Positions 12,888 to 25,542 of a stretch of 64,000 bases of DNA are shown piece by piece. The stretch is from Turnera subulata. Its lineage: Eukaryota > Streptophyta > Magnoliopsida > Malpighiales > Passifloraceae. The notes under the pieces were generated by a model that searched no databases, was not told the origin of the DNA, and saw nothing but the letters and a program-made list of their open reading frames with translations. Every line of letters begins with the position of its first letter. The stretch's first letter is position 1. Position numbers and translations under genes: made by a program. Where the stretch lies: NCBI GenBank assembly GCA_028386065.3, contig JAKUCV010003092.1:297721-361720 (forward strand), written 5' to 3'.

Positions 12888-13577
12888 TAACTGGAATGTT
12901 AAGATGTCAGATTCTCTGTTTAGAATTAGGGAATCTCTGTTTATTAGATGTTGCTTTTTTATTTCCTTTCTTTTATCTGCTCTCTGAGACCAATATGGTT
13001 TTGGAACTGAAGAACTCTTTTCAGTAATTGCCTTGGGAGGGCATTAGCAGTGGCAAAATGTAGTGCCAGTATCGTTTCTTTCTCCTCCTGTTTGCTTTTT
13101 TTTTCCATTGCCCCTTCTGGTTTTACACTGCTAACAGGAATGAGGTTCGTGCATGCCCTTGCCTTCCCCAAATTATGATGACTACATTATACGTCGTTAT
13201 ACAGATATTTAACCCATGAATTGTGATGACTCATTTGATGTTGTATGCGATTTCATAATGGATACTCGTCATTAGATTAGGCTTGGTGGTTTCTTTCTTT
13301 TTTTCTTCTTTTAAAAAAAAAACGTACGGTAAAATTTTTGTTTTTCTTAATAGAAATTCTTCAGGACTGGCAGGCAACTAACAAGTAACAATTGGGTATG
13401 CAGTGTATATATACTATTGCGATGTTGTCATTTGATTAATAGAAAGATAATCAAATAGTTTATGCAAAGTAGATGACATTTTAAAGAACTAACGACGAGA
13501 CCCCCATCTCAAAAAAATATATATATATCTAACTTGACAATGGTTGAGGCTTACATTACAGCGCGTTCGGATCCAAA
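12888..13577 (+). other. 3' UTR of the PWWP gene and spacer
   Basis: No coding potential was recognised. The stretch is AT-rich, with T-rich tracts that could serve 3' end formation at about 12950-13100 and an AT dinucleotide run near 13518-13528. Confidence 0.5.
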
Positions 13578-13629
13578 TGGGCCTTTCAAGTCACTTGGAC
13601 GTTCAAGAATCAATGGGCTGAATTGGGCC
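13578..13629 (+). promoter_or_regulatory. Three site II elements (TGGGCC/TGGGCT) upstream of the eL38 relic
   Basis: TGGGCC at 13578-13583, TGGGCT at 13614-13619 and TGGGCC at 13624-13629. Clustered site II elements bind TCP factors and are characteristic of plant ribosomal protein and cell-cycle gene promoters. They sit about 170-220 bases upstream of the eL38 exon, which suggests that the duplicated segment brought part of its promoter with it. They could now influence the downstream PIG-F gene; that is inference. Confidence 0.5.
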
Positions 13630-13794
13630 CTTAATATAGATAGGCCAGACGGTGTGGGTTTTGTACCAAATTTTTTGTCTGTTTATAGACGGGACGGGCC
13701 TCAAACTACAACTTCGATGATCTTGTCCGATTAGTGTTGTTGTTGTTTTTTGGGTGCCAATTAATGTAATTGGTATTCATTTTGGTTTACACAG

Positions 13795-13969
13795 CCAAAG
13801 CAAATCAAGGATTTCCTCCTTACTGCTAGGAGGAAAGATGCACGCTCTGTGAAGACCAAGAGGAGCAAGGATGTGGTAAAGTTGAAGGTCCGTTGTTCCA
13901 AATATCTCTACACCCTCTGTGTGTTTGACCCCGAGAGGGCTGATAAGCTGAAGCAATCTCTTCCTCCAG
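13795..13969 (+). pseudogene. Ribosomal protein eL38 fragment (internal exon only)
   Basis: The frame reads [19 protein letters not shown], continues through [19 protein letters not shown] and ends KLKQSLPPG, which is eL38, a small 60S subunit protein usually of about 69 residues. The exon is flanked by TTTACACAG and by GTAAAT, so both splice sites are kept and it is a DNA-level copy, not a processed one. Three faults argue against function. No ATG exon ending in a GT donor is visible upstream, although this family often splits right after the start codon. Three residues are missing after PKQI, where the family has an HEI-like insertion, as if by slippage between two ATC codons. The final short exon is not found before the next gene. 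The remaining 58 codons are uninterrupted. If unspliced, the frame runs on 10 codons to a TAG at about 13992. Confidence 0.8.
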
Positions 13970-14269
13970 GTAAATTCAAATGCCAAATGTCATAGTTCCT
14001 TTAGTTCTGTTTCTTCTTATAGATAAGTATGCAGTTACAGATATAGAGTAGGATAGAACAGATTTCTGATTATGTTTATACGTGGTTGAATGACCAGTTT
14101 TCGCCGTCCTCTCATCATCACTGCCACCCTCATCGCCAACCTCACAAATACTCCTTCTCCTCCAATAAGAGATTTGCAAACAACAATTAAAAAACGGAAA
14201 AAAAAAAAGAGAAAACCCTCGACAAAAATACAATACAGTATTTTAAATAGCAAAAGAAGACGACAGGAA

Positions 14270-17200
14270 ATGAAAGAGGAGAAGAAGCAGAAGAAGAAGG
14301 AACCCAAAACGACAACTCCTTCGGTATCACCTCCTCAAGCATTTCTGGTCCATCTGGTATGTGGGCTCGGATTGGCGGCGCCATTGTGGGTGGCCCACAA
14401 CCTCTTCTCCCTCACCCTCGTCTCTGACCCTTCATCCACCCTCCGGCTCATCTGGGTACTCTTTTTCTCCCCTACTTTTGGCTGTTTCTAGCTTCAATTT
14501 TGTTTTTTGAAAATTTTGCTTGTTACGTTTATGGTTTTATCTGTAATTGAGTTTCTTTGTCGGTGCTAGGTTGTTAAGACTGTTGTTATGATCCTTGTGT
14601 ACAGTTCGTTTCGACAGAATCCCGAACAATGCTCGGTACTACGACCCATTTAATTGATTTATTTGATCATTTCTTCTTCTTTTTTGTGTGTGTGTTGGTT
14701 TGTTTTATTTATTTTGGGACTCCATTTTGCAGTACTCGAGAGCTGTGGGGAGAGGAATTCTGGCACTTCCTGTTGGTTAGTATTGAATTCCATGGTATCT
14801 TGCATTTCTTTTTGTTTTATGATTGTCTCAAACTATTCGTGTAAGCTAGGCTATCTATGCATGATTTAGATAGCATAGAGTAAGCTGAGTTTTTGTTTAG
14901 TATTCCAATCGTATTTATCTGATATTAAATAGTAATATCATGCTTTAGGTAGGTTACAGTCTTTTTGCGTCTGCGAATCTAAATTCGATGCAGTAGAGTT
15001 TTTTAAGCTTCTTAAAGTAATTTTGAAGATATGGAATTCAGCTTGATGTAGGTGGTTTCATTGAAACTAGAAGGAAGGACTGCAGTACTGACAAATTGAT
15101 CTGTTTTCCAAGTGGTGTATAGAGATTTTCTATAATTATCATTTAGGACTAGTAGCTATCCATAAATACTACATGTTATCCGTAAAAAACATAGACCTGT
15201 GTTTTCTTTAAGCTTTGTGTGCTGCTGGTAAGATGTGTTATTAAGCAAAAATGTTTAAGAATACAGTTTCTCTTTTTTTCTTTTCTAGCAAGTTCTTGCT
15301 TTTCTCTTCTCACAATGGGACGAGTTTCTTTCAGTGAATAGGCAGGATGCCTACTAATTAATTCCTCCTTTTCCTCATCTCTGTAGGGGCTCTAGTGAGT
15401 GCTCTTGGGGCTATGGCATTGGGTGCACCTGTTGGCTCACAGTATGTGGTATAGTGGCTTCTAGTTTACTCTTTTGGTGGCTTTTTGTAAAAGTTAAACA
15501 GAGTTGAGGTCAGGGATGCCTAGAGTTAGAAACATCTAAACTTCCGGTTTTTAATTAAAGTGATTGTTGGCTGCCGTCCAACCTCAATTATGATATATGG
15601 AGTGATAGGCATGCAGTTAGAAAGACTTGCATATGTTCTAAACTTTTCACAACCATTTTGGATACAACCGTTTCATCTCTCAGACTGTTAAAATTCTCTA
15701 CAATTGTATTGATTTTTTTCTTCAATATTGCTAGGTACTTGGCAAAAACCATTAACTGGTCTCTGTTCATGTCATCTCTCACAGTGAGTACTTATTAATA
15801 TTCTTCTTGCTAACTTTACTTTAACCTGATGAGTTTCAGTCCAAATTATAAATTTTGTCATCTCATCTTTTGATTTCCACTTTAGGCATTTTGGTTCTAA
15901 ACTGCATTTCTATGAAAATGTTTGTGATTTTATATGTTATTCCATTTTTATCTCTTTTTTGCTCTATTGGTCCTCAGTTTTTATTGACCAATTCAGCCCA
16001 TAGTTATATAATGATTCCTTCCAGTTTATTTTTTTTCTTTTCCTTTTCTAATGAGTATAGTCTTTACAGGAACATCTTGTTATTCCCATTGTTTATGATG
16101 CCTTGTGTCTATGACAATATTTAGCATACTTTTATTTTTTGATAGTTTGTGCCCGCGGCTTCTGTATTTGGCTCATCATGGACAGATTGGCAACGGATAT
16201 TTGCACATACCAAGTAAGGTTTTCAATAGCTGCATCTCACGCTTATGCAATTTTTTAGACCCATTAAGTACCAAGAAATAAATGGTTCACACTCATTTTT
16301 TGTGAATCCTGGATTTATTGCAATTGAGGAAACCACAGTTTCTCTCACACATGTAGGCTCAAACTTTGTGGTTGAAGTTGGATAAATAGATACCATTTAT
16401 GCTACTTGGAAATGGGTGAGCTCATCAAAAAATTGTTTATGTTCTGAACTTTGAATTTGATTACTATTAGGCCAAATGGAGCTCTGGAGTACATGATTTG
16501 CATACCCGCCCATGGTGCTATTATTGGTGGTTGGCTCGGGGCTTGGCCTATGCCACTCGACTGGGAAAGGCCATGGCAGGTACTATTCCTTGTGGAATCT
16601 GTGCCATTCCATGCCCTTTCATTATCTTTTGCTTGTGGACTGGTGGTCTCTTTTGTTCATTTTTTGTGACTTCCTTTCTCTGCTCAGTATTGTTTTTGAA
16701 AATCTGTCTCTTACTTTGAACTTGTTCTTATTTTACTTCTAAGGTGTGGCTTTAATTTGCTACTGTTTGATGATAAAACTTCGCTGCATATATGTTCACC
16801 ATTACAATTTTCCAGTAGCTGCTATGTAATATGTTCTATGGTTTACTTGCTCATTAGTGAAAGTTTGAACAAGAGTGAAAATGTTCCAATGTCAATCTAT
16901 AACCTAAAATGTAAACTAGTTTTCTCAGAAGACACTGGTTGTGTTTCTTGTAGAGAAATGAACTTCACCGACGGAGTAGATCACTTCATTTTTGTCCAAT
17001 GATAATTCACAATTAGCCATTTCCTGTACGTTCCTTGTTAGGGCCTTCATTAGATGCTGCATCAAGGCAATTGACAGTAATTGGAGAGCAAATGGAGTTA
17101 ATTTGGAAGCTTTACCTAGTTTATGCATTAAAGCATTTTGGATCTACCTAGCTTGTGAAAACGACATTAGCAAGAAGTGCTCAAGGATTTATGGAGTCTG

Positions 17201-17667
17201 TTATTCTTGTTGAAAGGAGTTAATGGCAGCCGATGCATGAAAGGGAGATGGACACCTAATCCCTGGAAACGATTCCACTTCTTGAATATTTCGAATCTTT
17301 TTAATTTTATAAATATTCCATCTTGTTGTTCCCTCTTCCTTGCTTTGAGTTGGTGGTTAACATGGACGGTTGAACAAGGAGTTGTTTCCAGCTGTTGTTC
17401 TATAATGGCCTAGTTTCCCTATGCTTCTGTAGGGCTGAATGGGAAAGGACTGAAGTTGTTTTGGTTCAAAATTCCTTACCTTCACTTTCTTTCTTAGATG
17501 GGAGTTACCATCTCATTCCTCCAGGCTTGACATTTTTTCTCTTTCTATTTTTGTAGGAATGGCCAATATGTGTAACTTACGGGGCCATAATGGGATACCT
17601 AGTCAGTACAATAGCAAGTTTTGGCTTTGTTGTTGCTCATCGTAGGCACCGTCTTAAAGGGGACTAA
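14270..17667 (+). CDS. PIGF: GPI-anchor biosynthesis protein PIG-F
   Basis: PIG-F is an ER membrane protein that stabilises the GPI ethanolamine-phosphate transferases PIG-O and PIG-G in late GPI-anchor assembly. Exons read: 14270-14455, 14570-14635, 14733-14775, 15387-15441, 15735-15783, 16146-16213, 16471-16579, 17557-17667; they sum to 687 nt, 228 residues, all with GT-AG introns. A lysine-rich N terminus precedes several hydrophobic segments: AFLVHLVCGLGLAAPLWVAH, the stretch around VVKTVVMILVYSSF, GILALPVGALVSALGAMALG, SLTFVPAASVFG and GAIMGYLVSTIASFGFVVA. The family signature PAHGAIIGGWLGAWPMPLDW followed by ERPWQ is intact. The C terminus is short and basic (HRRHRLKGD). An in-frame ATG at 14090 could add 60 residues; I prefer 14270 because the extension is low-complexity and unlike the family. 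Confidence 0.92.
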
Positions 17668-19347
17668 CAAGCTAAGAAAGCGTGCTTACTGATTTCTTTG
17701 CTGCAACTTCGAACAATATTAGAGATTTTTCAATGTGACTCACTCATTGGAATTTTTCAACCATGTATTTATAATTATTACCAGTCACTTTGTACTACTG
17801 TTGAATTGGAGATAATGTAGGGGTTTAACTTTTTTCTTAAACTATGTTGCCAGTCCGTGAAGACATTCTTATTTTCCGACATCATTTCTTGAGAAATCAA
17901 GACATTAACAATGAGCAAGAATGCTAGTGTACATAAATTTTATGAGTCTCTTCTCTTATATTAAAATGATATAGCATGTTTATGTCACTGTAATTGGATT
18001 GTTAAACACAGGATGGGGCCAAATATTCATGTAATTCCAGTTCAGCAATCATAAACTCAAAATTTACCAGGTTATCTTATTAAGGTTGGTGGGCTTCATT
18101 ACAATTTATCCCCCTAATACTTTCAAAAAATCCGTATTTGACCCCCTTAATTTTAAAATTCTCGGGTTAAACACTTATGCTTGAACTGATTCTGGAGCTT
18201 GCGGATTTTGGACACGTGGATTGTTCGGGACCGGTGATTTGTGTCCCCCATTTCTTTTTTTTTTAAAAAAATTCTTAACCTGTGATTTGCCTTTGTTTTT
18301 TACCCCTTTTTTTTTCTTTCTCTTTTCTTCTTCTTCACTCGACTTTCCAATTTATTTTTCTTCTTCTTTCTTCTACTTCTTCCAAGCCATTTGTGGATTT
18401 TTGATGAGTGTGCATTTTCCCTGAGGGCTGAGAGCTGTACCTTGATTTCTCGTTGTACGTACATAAGATTCTTTCTGGTCTAAGAGAATATTAATTTGGC
18501 CTGAGTGTAAAAAGAATTGATTCACCAGTAGTTGAACAATCAAATTAAGCAACCCCAACGTTGTAAGTTCCTTATTGTGCTTGAATTTTATCAGTTTCTC
18601 TTAAAAATTTGTCTAATCATTCATTATCTATACATGTCATCAGTATCTTTTTCACTAATAACGGTTCTAAATCTGTTCACACATCTTTAATCTTTAATCC
18701 AGTCAAGGGTCAGATCTTCTTATCACCTTCTTTTGGTAACAATTGTTGTAAAAACCACTAAACAAATAATGAGCAGCCACCAAAGTAAAATGGGGGGCCA
18801 CATGCAACTGATCAGTTTTGGCTTTTCACTGAAAACCCCAATATTTCCTCTGCTTTCATGTCTCCCAAGCACTCCGAACCATAAAGGCAGTTGAAACCCC
18901 TTTATCAATTATAAGTTAATGAGTAACCCAGAGACATAATATAGACACAGCAGTAATCTAAAGAGATAGTATATGGAACCAAATGCATAGGAACATATTT
19001 TCTTAAGCTACAAAAGCACTACTATATCTTCCTCGATAGTACAAGAAAATCCTAGAGCTATGCATATCTTACACCCCCAAAGACTCCAAATTAAGAACAA
19101 AAAAAAAAAAAAAGAAGGGACGACCAAACAGGATCAGAACATAAAAACAAACAGTAAGATACTGAGGCAGACATTTTTGGACTCGGAAAAGTTCTCATTC
19201 ACACTGCCTTCTTAATTATCAAGTCAATAAAAATTTGGAGACCGCGCCCTCATAGAAGCAAACACGAGAAAGAACAACCTTTTTTCCACAAAAGGCCACA
19301 TAATTAATGGACATTCCTAGATTGGATACATTAGACAGACATGATGA
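17668..19347 (+). other. Convergent intergenic region between PIG-F and the Dof gene
   Basis: Holds the 3' UTRs of two genes that face each other. No conserved protein was recognised. At about 18085-18240 the text TTTATCCCCCTAATACT and TTTGACCCCCTTAATTT resembles the ends of plant DNA transposons, but no partner end or target duplication was found. A pyrimidine-rich stretch fills about 18240-18400. Confidence 0.45.
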
Positions 19348-20929
19348 TTACACCAGAGTATTGGTTGTGGAGGATCCATAACCGTTCATCATCCCAGTCC
19401 ATGATCCCAAATTGTTTAGGTATGATCCATACGCCTCCTTCCCACTATCAGAGCAACCCTGGTCCTGCCATTCAAGGGACAAGAGCTTGGTGTTAGGCTT
19501 CACATCAATGGCATTCTGGTCACCGTTTCCTCCTTGGTCATACGGGAGCATTAACCTTTGGCAAGTTTCCATGAAAGTACCGGTACCATTCCCATCTAGA
19601 GACATCCCAAATGGAGAGCAAAGACCATGGAAATTTGGTGCTAACCCATGATGATGACCCATATCTCCAAGCCCACTAACCATACCCATCTCACCGCTCC
19701 CCATGAAGTCATAATTCCTAGAGCTCCCAACTATAGCTTCTAACTTACTCTCCATAAAATCTATAGGCCTAGGGTTCTCGAGCATACCATTAATGTTATA
19801 CTTGCCGTCCAGGAAACTAGGGCTGGTAAGAGTTCCTTGGGTATTGAGAATGCTATTAAGGTGAGAAAGTTGCACCTCTGCAGAGAATGAGAGGTGAAGA
19901 TCAGTAGGGTTATGATGAGAGGTTGATGATGATGCATGATGAGGGTTTTGGTTAGTAGTGGGTTGATGAGGATCATTTGATTTTCTTGAAACTTTCTTGT
20001 TCTTCCTGCACCCACCACCCACAGGGATGTTCCTCAAGGTGCCTCCTTTGGTCCAGTACCTCCTGCAGGTCTTGCAAAAGTACCTTGGCTGAGATAGGCT
20101 GTAGTTGTTGTAGTAACAGAATTTGGTGTGAGTGGAATCACATCTTGGGCACTTGAGAGCTTGGTCTTGCTGTGGCCTAAGCCTCCTTTCTATCAATGGC
20201 CTTGAGCATGTGAGCATTTCACCATCTGGTGAGGAAGAATCCATTCCGGGCTCCTCGTGAATTGTGCCCTGACACAAGAAAAAAAAATATAATGGGAAAT
20301 GTGTCGGAAATGTTTGTCATCTACTAGAATAATGCAGTGTACTGGACATTCCTTGTCCTTTCATGACATCAATAATGCAGAGAACCAGACATTCCTTTCG
20401 TCCTTTCAGATTCAGACACATCGTCTTGACGCTAAATTTGTCAGAGATCATGTACCGATCTTCATGAGAGTTAGTACTAAAGTATACATGTCTTATATTT
20501 AGCTTCCGGATTTGGTAAAATCTGAAGAAAATGACCGAGCTAATTATATATATGTATCCTTGGCAGATTCTGCATTGTAAATGTCACACCATCATTTCAG
20601 TAGTTTCCTTATAAGTACAGCTAACTAAATTATGACTACAATTTAGTCACTCTTTATTGGTTTCTCTGACTTGGATGAACCTTGATCAGATATATATATC
20701 TAATGAGCTGCTATATATGACTAGCTATAAGCATGACTTTTAAATTTCCTAATCTCAGATTAATTCAACAACTGAACTAATCTCAGTTCATGAGGCTATA
20801 TAATTACACCAAGCAGATGCAGAAGTAAAAGGAAAAAAAGAAGACGCATACAACAAAACTAAATTTCCTAATGCTTACCTGCAGCCAATCAGTTGAGTCC
20901 ATGCAAACTTGCAGTGACGTTAGCCCCAT
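19348..20929 (-). CDS. Dof-type zinc finger transcription factor
   Basis: Dof proteins are plant-specific DNA-binding factors that recognise AAAG cores. Two coding exons on the minus strand: 20929-20879 (17 codons, [17 protein letters not shown]) and 20268-19348, joined across a 609-bp GT-AG intron, for 323 residues. The Dof finger spans about residues 55-107, with zinc ligands C57, C60, C82 and C85 in CPRC and CKTC, and the hallmark [32 protein letters not shown] and CRKNKK. The rest is serine-, asparagine- and glycine-rich with no other domain, ending in SSTTNTLV. A short first exon with [13 protein letters not shown] sequence followed by the finger in exon 2 occurs in a vascular/root Dof subgroup in several plants; I do not assign a numbered member. 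The gene is convergent with PIG-F. Confidence 0.95.
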
Positions 20930-22000
20930 TACACCAACAGAATTGATAACAATATTCCAAACTAGAAGATAAATATATAACAACTCTAGTGATGATATAT
21001 ATAGGAATATAACAAAAAAAGCCAGTACTGTGTTGGCCTCAGTTCATTCCACTCTAGTTATAGCTCCTTAGTTTATGCTAACACACTTAAAAGTTAAAAC
21101 CATGCAAGACAAAGAGATAGGAGAGGGAGGAGAAGTGTACAGTAGTGAGAATTGTGAAGTGAAGGGAATGATGAGGAGGTAAGGGAAGAGGGGGTGGATG
21201 GGCTGTGAATAAGAAGGAAGAAAAAGGCAGCAGTCCTAGTGTGAGTGCGTGCATAGAGCTACACTACTACTGCCTTTCAGCTACTAACTACTACTAGTAC
21301 TGCTACTCCTCTCTTCCACCACAGTGGCTACGGTCCAATACACAGTCGGTGGTGGGCTTAAAAACATTCGTGGGCCCCCACTTTGTCTGTCCAATGTCAT
21401 GACAAAAAGGACCCACTAGCTCACCTCAGCTTAGACTGAAAGAAATAAAAAACTTCTCTTACAGATAAATCAACGGCTCTTGTGCGGCCGTGGTTTGTTG
21501 GGTCGGGTGATAAGAGTCGTTGGATGGGATGATACGTCAGAGATAGCGGCTTAGTCGTCACTCTCTATTGTAGTACTACTACAACGTGTTTGTGTTTGTG
21601 GGTTTGGGTGTGTTGACGTGACAGAAGCTATAAGGCGAGAGAGAGAGAGGTGGAGGGAATTTTGGGGTTTTCGATAAAGAAAACCAAGGCATACCGAAAG
21701 AGCACTCTACTTGCTGGGGCCCCATGAAGAGTGGGGGCCCACTCGCTCTCCTCCCACAAGCAAAGGATCGATTCCTCCTCCTCCTTCATGCGCCCCTCAC
21801 GTGCTCCTTTTCTTTCCCTTCTCTTACTACTCCCTCTTCTTCTCTCCCCATCACTGCCACGTTACCTACATTTTCCTTGGTAGTCCTTCAATTTTGGAAT
21901 GGCAAGAGAGGAATTAATAATTAAGCCCGCTGTCAATAATTTACCCGAGAATGGTAGAAGTAGAACATGTTAATTTAAGTAGTCTATGTTTGATTAAATG
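20930..22000 (-). promoter_or_regulatory. Dof gene leader and promoter region
   Basis: Upstream of the minus-strand Dof start. Contains several AAAG/CTTT cores, a GA repeat at about 21639-21651, and a CACGTG G-box at 21798-21803. The stretch 21150-21850 is richer in G and C than its surroundings. Exact transcription start not visible. No coding frame with homology was recognised. Confidence 0.35.
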
Positions 22001-24606
22001 ATCATCAATTTGTGGGTCACCTTCCTTATCTTTCAGTTTTTAATTCTTCTTGCTGTCATCAATGACGTACGGAATGTAAAATCTTTAATGGAATGAAAAA
22101 TAAGGGAATGTAGATATCTAGCTAGTTCCATTGCCTCTCATTGGCAGCCTAGTACCCGAAAATTTGTAATTTGTAATTAAGAGGAAGTTAAAATAGTATT
22201 TAAGCAGCTAGTGACTCCATTGCTAGATTCCTGAATAGGTTCAAATTTTAAAAAACGATATGGCCAGATTGTGATAGACAATGGAGAAAGCTGCTTGGCA
22301 AGCAGATGGCTTGAAGAACACACTCCAATTGATGGATATATAGAGGGCCCAGAGCACAAAACTGTCAGGTGAATAAAGTGTTTCGAGCCCCTGTTTCACG
22401 GTGTGTACCACAGCTGACAGTTCCTTCTTGTGCGGGGAAAAGGAGCATATAATTAGGTGTTCTTTCAGTAGCAATCATCATATATATACTATACTTCTTA
22501 GGTTGTTTCTGTTAATTACTACAGCACATATGATCTTCAATTTTCCAAGTTGTACTCAATTGTGAACCAAGAATACAAAAAACCAAATAGTTACTGTAAT
22601 TAAATTATATGTTGGTACCACTACCAGGACTACCATAGAACGTCAAAAGTTTACATTCACAACATTTGGAAATAGTTAATGCATGAGTGAGTAGTACTTG
22701 TCATGTATATAAATCTTGTCTGAAAGTGTATACTCGTGAACCAACCATTACCAGTCTATGTTTGGCCAAAATTATATCAATGCTAATAATGGACCCAGCT
22801 GCGGATCTTTGTCCCCATTCTCCCCGAGTGATGACAGATCTAGCGACTAAGCATTCAAACCTGAAAGATGTTTTGCTTCTTCCATACGGAACCTAATTTC
22901 AAGAACAATAATATCGTTGTACTTTTATTGGTCGAGGATATTTCTGTAATCCACTTAGCCCATACAAGTGTGCAACCCACAGTAATGACACACATATATA
23001 GAACTAGAAGTGCTTCGTGGATTTAGAATTTATAATCATCTTTTCCATTATTGGCCAATTGTTTGCTCTCGTAATCCAACGAAGAAACATAAAACTTACG
23101 TAGAAATTTCTCCATTGGTAGCTATATATGTTATTGCATTTGACTCTTTTTTAGCTGAAAGAAAAAAAAGAGTGAGGAAAGTCCCAAAAGTTCTCTTACT
23201 AATCCATCTTCGATATACGGAGACTTTTTGTTTTGTCATCTTTTCTTTTCTTTGTTCTGAAATCATCGAGGCTTTTTGTTTTTATCAAAAAAACTGGCCT
23301 TACGATTGCACACGCATAAAAGCGGAAGCGTAAATGAGACAAAATTCTTACTGCTATAGTAACCAAGGAACCTTATCAAAGACTCCTGTCGATAAATATA
23401 CTTACCACAAAAGAGAATGTTTTGCAAAGAAGCGACCATAATTAATTAGATATGCATTCATTTAAAATTTGAAATCATTTGAGACTTAGAGGCATAGAAT
23501 CAAACGATCTCATGATGAGCAAATTCATATGCCCCCATGATCATCAGATTCTGGATCTGGTCCTTCTCATGATGGTGGTGATGGTCAAACAACACAATCT
23601 CGTAATGAGTGCAGTCAATTTGATTTCTTTTGGGCTTATAATCGGACCCACCCATTGTTCCTATGCTATCCTATAGGTTTTAGGGCACATGTTGTGCAAT
23701 GATATGCAATCGAACAAGAACAAACACAACCTGGTTTAATTAGGGACCATCATTACCTAGATTGGGAAAGTTTTCGGAATTATGGCCATATCTATAGGCT
23801 CTAGATCCGACGGTTCTTGATAGGCTCAAAGCCATGCAGAAAACAGCTTGGACATGGTCCTCAGTCACTCTTATCAAAGGATATGGAGATTTTCTATCTG
23901 GCCCAGGTGAAATAAAATATGTAGAGGGAAACTGGACTATATATGATTTGCGATTCCAATCTGGCGTGTCGTTAGTATGCATGTGAAATATATATAGATC
24001 ATGTCAGACCATCGATCGAGCTTTTTCTTTCTTCTGTTAAGAGTCCACATGGAATACTTTTTTTTGGGACCATTAATTTCTTTCTTTTTCAATCCATCGA
24101 GTAGCTAGGCCAACTATCGAATATCGATTACTAGTTTTCCCCGATCAATTTAAAAACTCATACAAACCGATTATGAGAAATTCATGTCTATTGATATGTA
24201 GAACACGATCATAATCTATGCGAAACTACTTTGGGTTTCGCATTCTTGCGTAGAGAGAGCAGATGCATCTAACAATTGCTATAGTTGATCATGCAAACAC
24301 AAGTTCATGTAAGTTCATGTTGTAAAAGCTAATCAAATTTAGTTGGCTGATTTAAGGATTGATTGCAAAATCGTTTAGCCAGCTTGTAAAACACATCTAG
24401 TTCGAACACTAAAGTAATAGAATTTTGGGAGACCCGTTTTTTTTTTCTTTTTTGGTTTTATAATTAAGAAGGTTGATTGACTTCTCCTGTTCATATATGT
24501 GATCGGGCGATGACCGCTATGTAGCGAATTTTGTTAAATATGTTGATAGTTAAACTGTCCAAATCCAAGCTTATACATGTTTACATTGATTGTTGTCATG
24601 ACCCTG
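22001..24606 (+). other. AT-rich intergenic DNA, no gene seen
   Basis: Both strands were scanned for conserved protein motifs, tRNA folds and transposon ends, and none was supported. Several open frames of 60-107 codons are present but lack any recognisable family pattern. Confidence 0.5.
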
Positions 24607-24668
24607 ATCCTCGTATCTTCTATTCTTAAAATTTATTACTCCATATCCTCGTATCTTCTATTCTTAAA
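24607..24668 (+). repeat. 24-bp direct repeat at the left edge of the Mutator-like element
   Basis: A 24-bp unit beginning ATCCTCGTATCTTCT occurs at 24607-24630 and again at 24645-24668, separated by 14 bp. The second copy overlaps the target-site duplication of the transposon that starts at 24670. Confidence 0.85.
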
Positions 24669-24669
24669 T

Positions 24670-24925
24670 GGATTAAAGCATTTTTTGGTCCCTGTGTAAG
24701 GCCTCAAAGTTGGAATTCATCCTCGTGTAGTATTTTGGCCAATTTTCATCCCTGCGTTCGGCCCGTTTGGACTGTTTTGGTCTCTCCGGCCAAAACCCCT
24801 CGGAAATCGCTGATGTGGCACATTTTCCGGCGCCATATCAGCTTCGTGGGTCCAATATGTCAGAAAAAATGCAAAACCAAACCAGGATCCACCCGGCCGG
24901 TTCTGCCCACCCGAATGACCCGAAA
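24670..24925 (+). repeat. Left terminal inverted repeat of the MULE
   Basis: Pairs with the region 26290-26543 in inverted orientation. The similarity is strongest over the outer 150 bp and fades inward past the paired GTGGGTCC-like and GACCCG-like segments, so the inner limit is approximate. Confidence 0.75.
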
Positions 24926-25500
24926 TCCGAATTACAATTTTATTATTTTTTTCCCAGTATTTCTTTTTTTTATTTCTTTCTTAATTCATCTTTATTATCT
25001 TATCTTCTCCACCTAACCGAATCACTCATTTTCTTTTTTCTTTCCCCTTTTCTTCTTCTTTCCTCTTCCTCTCGCTACCCCTCCTCTCTGCAACAAAGCC
25101 CCACCGCCCAACCGTTTCCCCTCTCCTCCTTCCTTTTCTCCTCTCTTCTACTCCACACCTCTCAACAGTTGCTTGCTTCACGGGTTCGCCTTCTGTAGAT
25201 GGCGGCAAATTGAGGACATGAGCTGTAGGCCTGCCTCGAGCTCGCAGCCATCGCCAGAGCAACAAAGAAGAGAAACAACCGCAGGCCTCCATTGCCGGCC
25301 ACAGGGAATCACCGCCGTCGCCGGTTTCCCCGATACGATTCCCCGCCGTCAGCAGCAATTCCTTCCTTGACTGCCGCCGTCTGCAGCGTGCCTTACCTCG
25401 TCCGTCGCCGTGTGCAGCAAATGGCGAGGGTTTTGGATTCGGCTGCCTCGCGCTTACGCTTTTAGGTCTTGCAGCCGAAGCCTTCATCTAGGTTTCCTCC

Positions 25501-25542
25501 AATCGATTGTGCAAGCCCTCTAATCGATTGTGCAAGCTCTTC
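25501..25542 (+). repeat. Two copies of a 21-bp unit inside the MULE
   Basis: AATCGATTGTGCAAGC is repeated at 25501 and 25522 with a 21-bp period. It lies within the GC-rich interior of the element. Confidence 0.8.

Noticed and set aside
14090..14269. In-frame upstream ATG that would lengthen PIG-F by 60 residues
   Set aside because: The added sequence is a low-complexity lysine/threonine stretch not seen in the family; kept only as an alternative start.
23479..23982. Open frames of 65 and 80 codons on opposite strands upstream of the MULE
   Set aside because: No conserved motif, start context or splice structure; consistent with chance frames in intergenic DNA.
25026..25487. 153-codon minus-strand frame inside the MULE
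   Set aside because: Arginine-, glycine- and alanine-rich composition follows from GC-rich DNA; no recognisable domain and no plausible gene structure.
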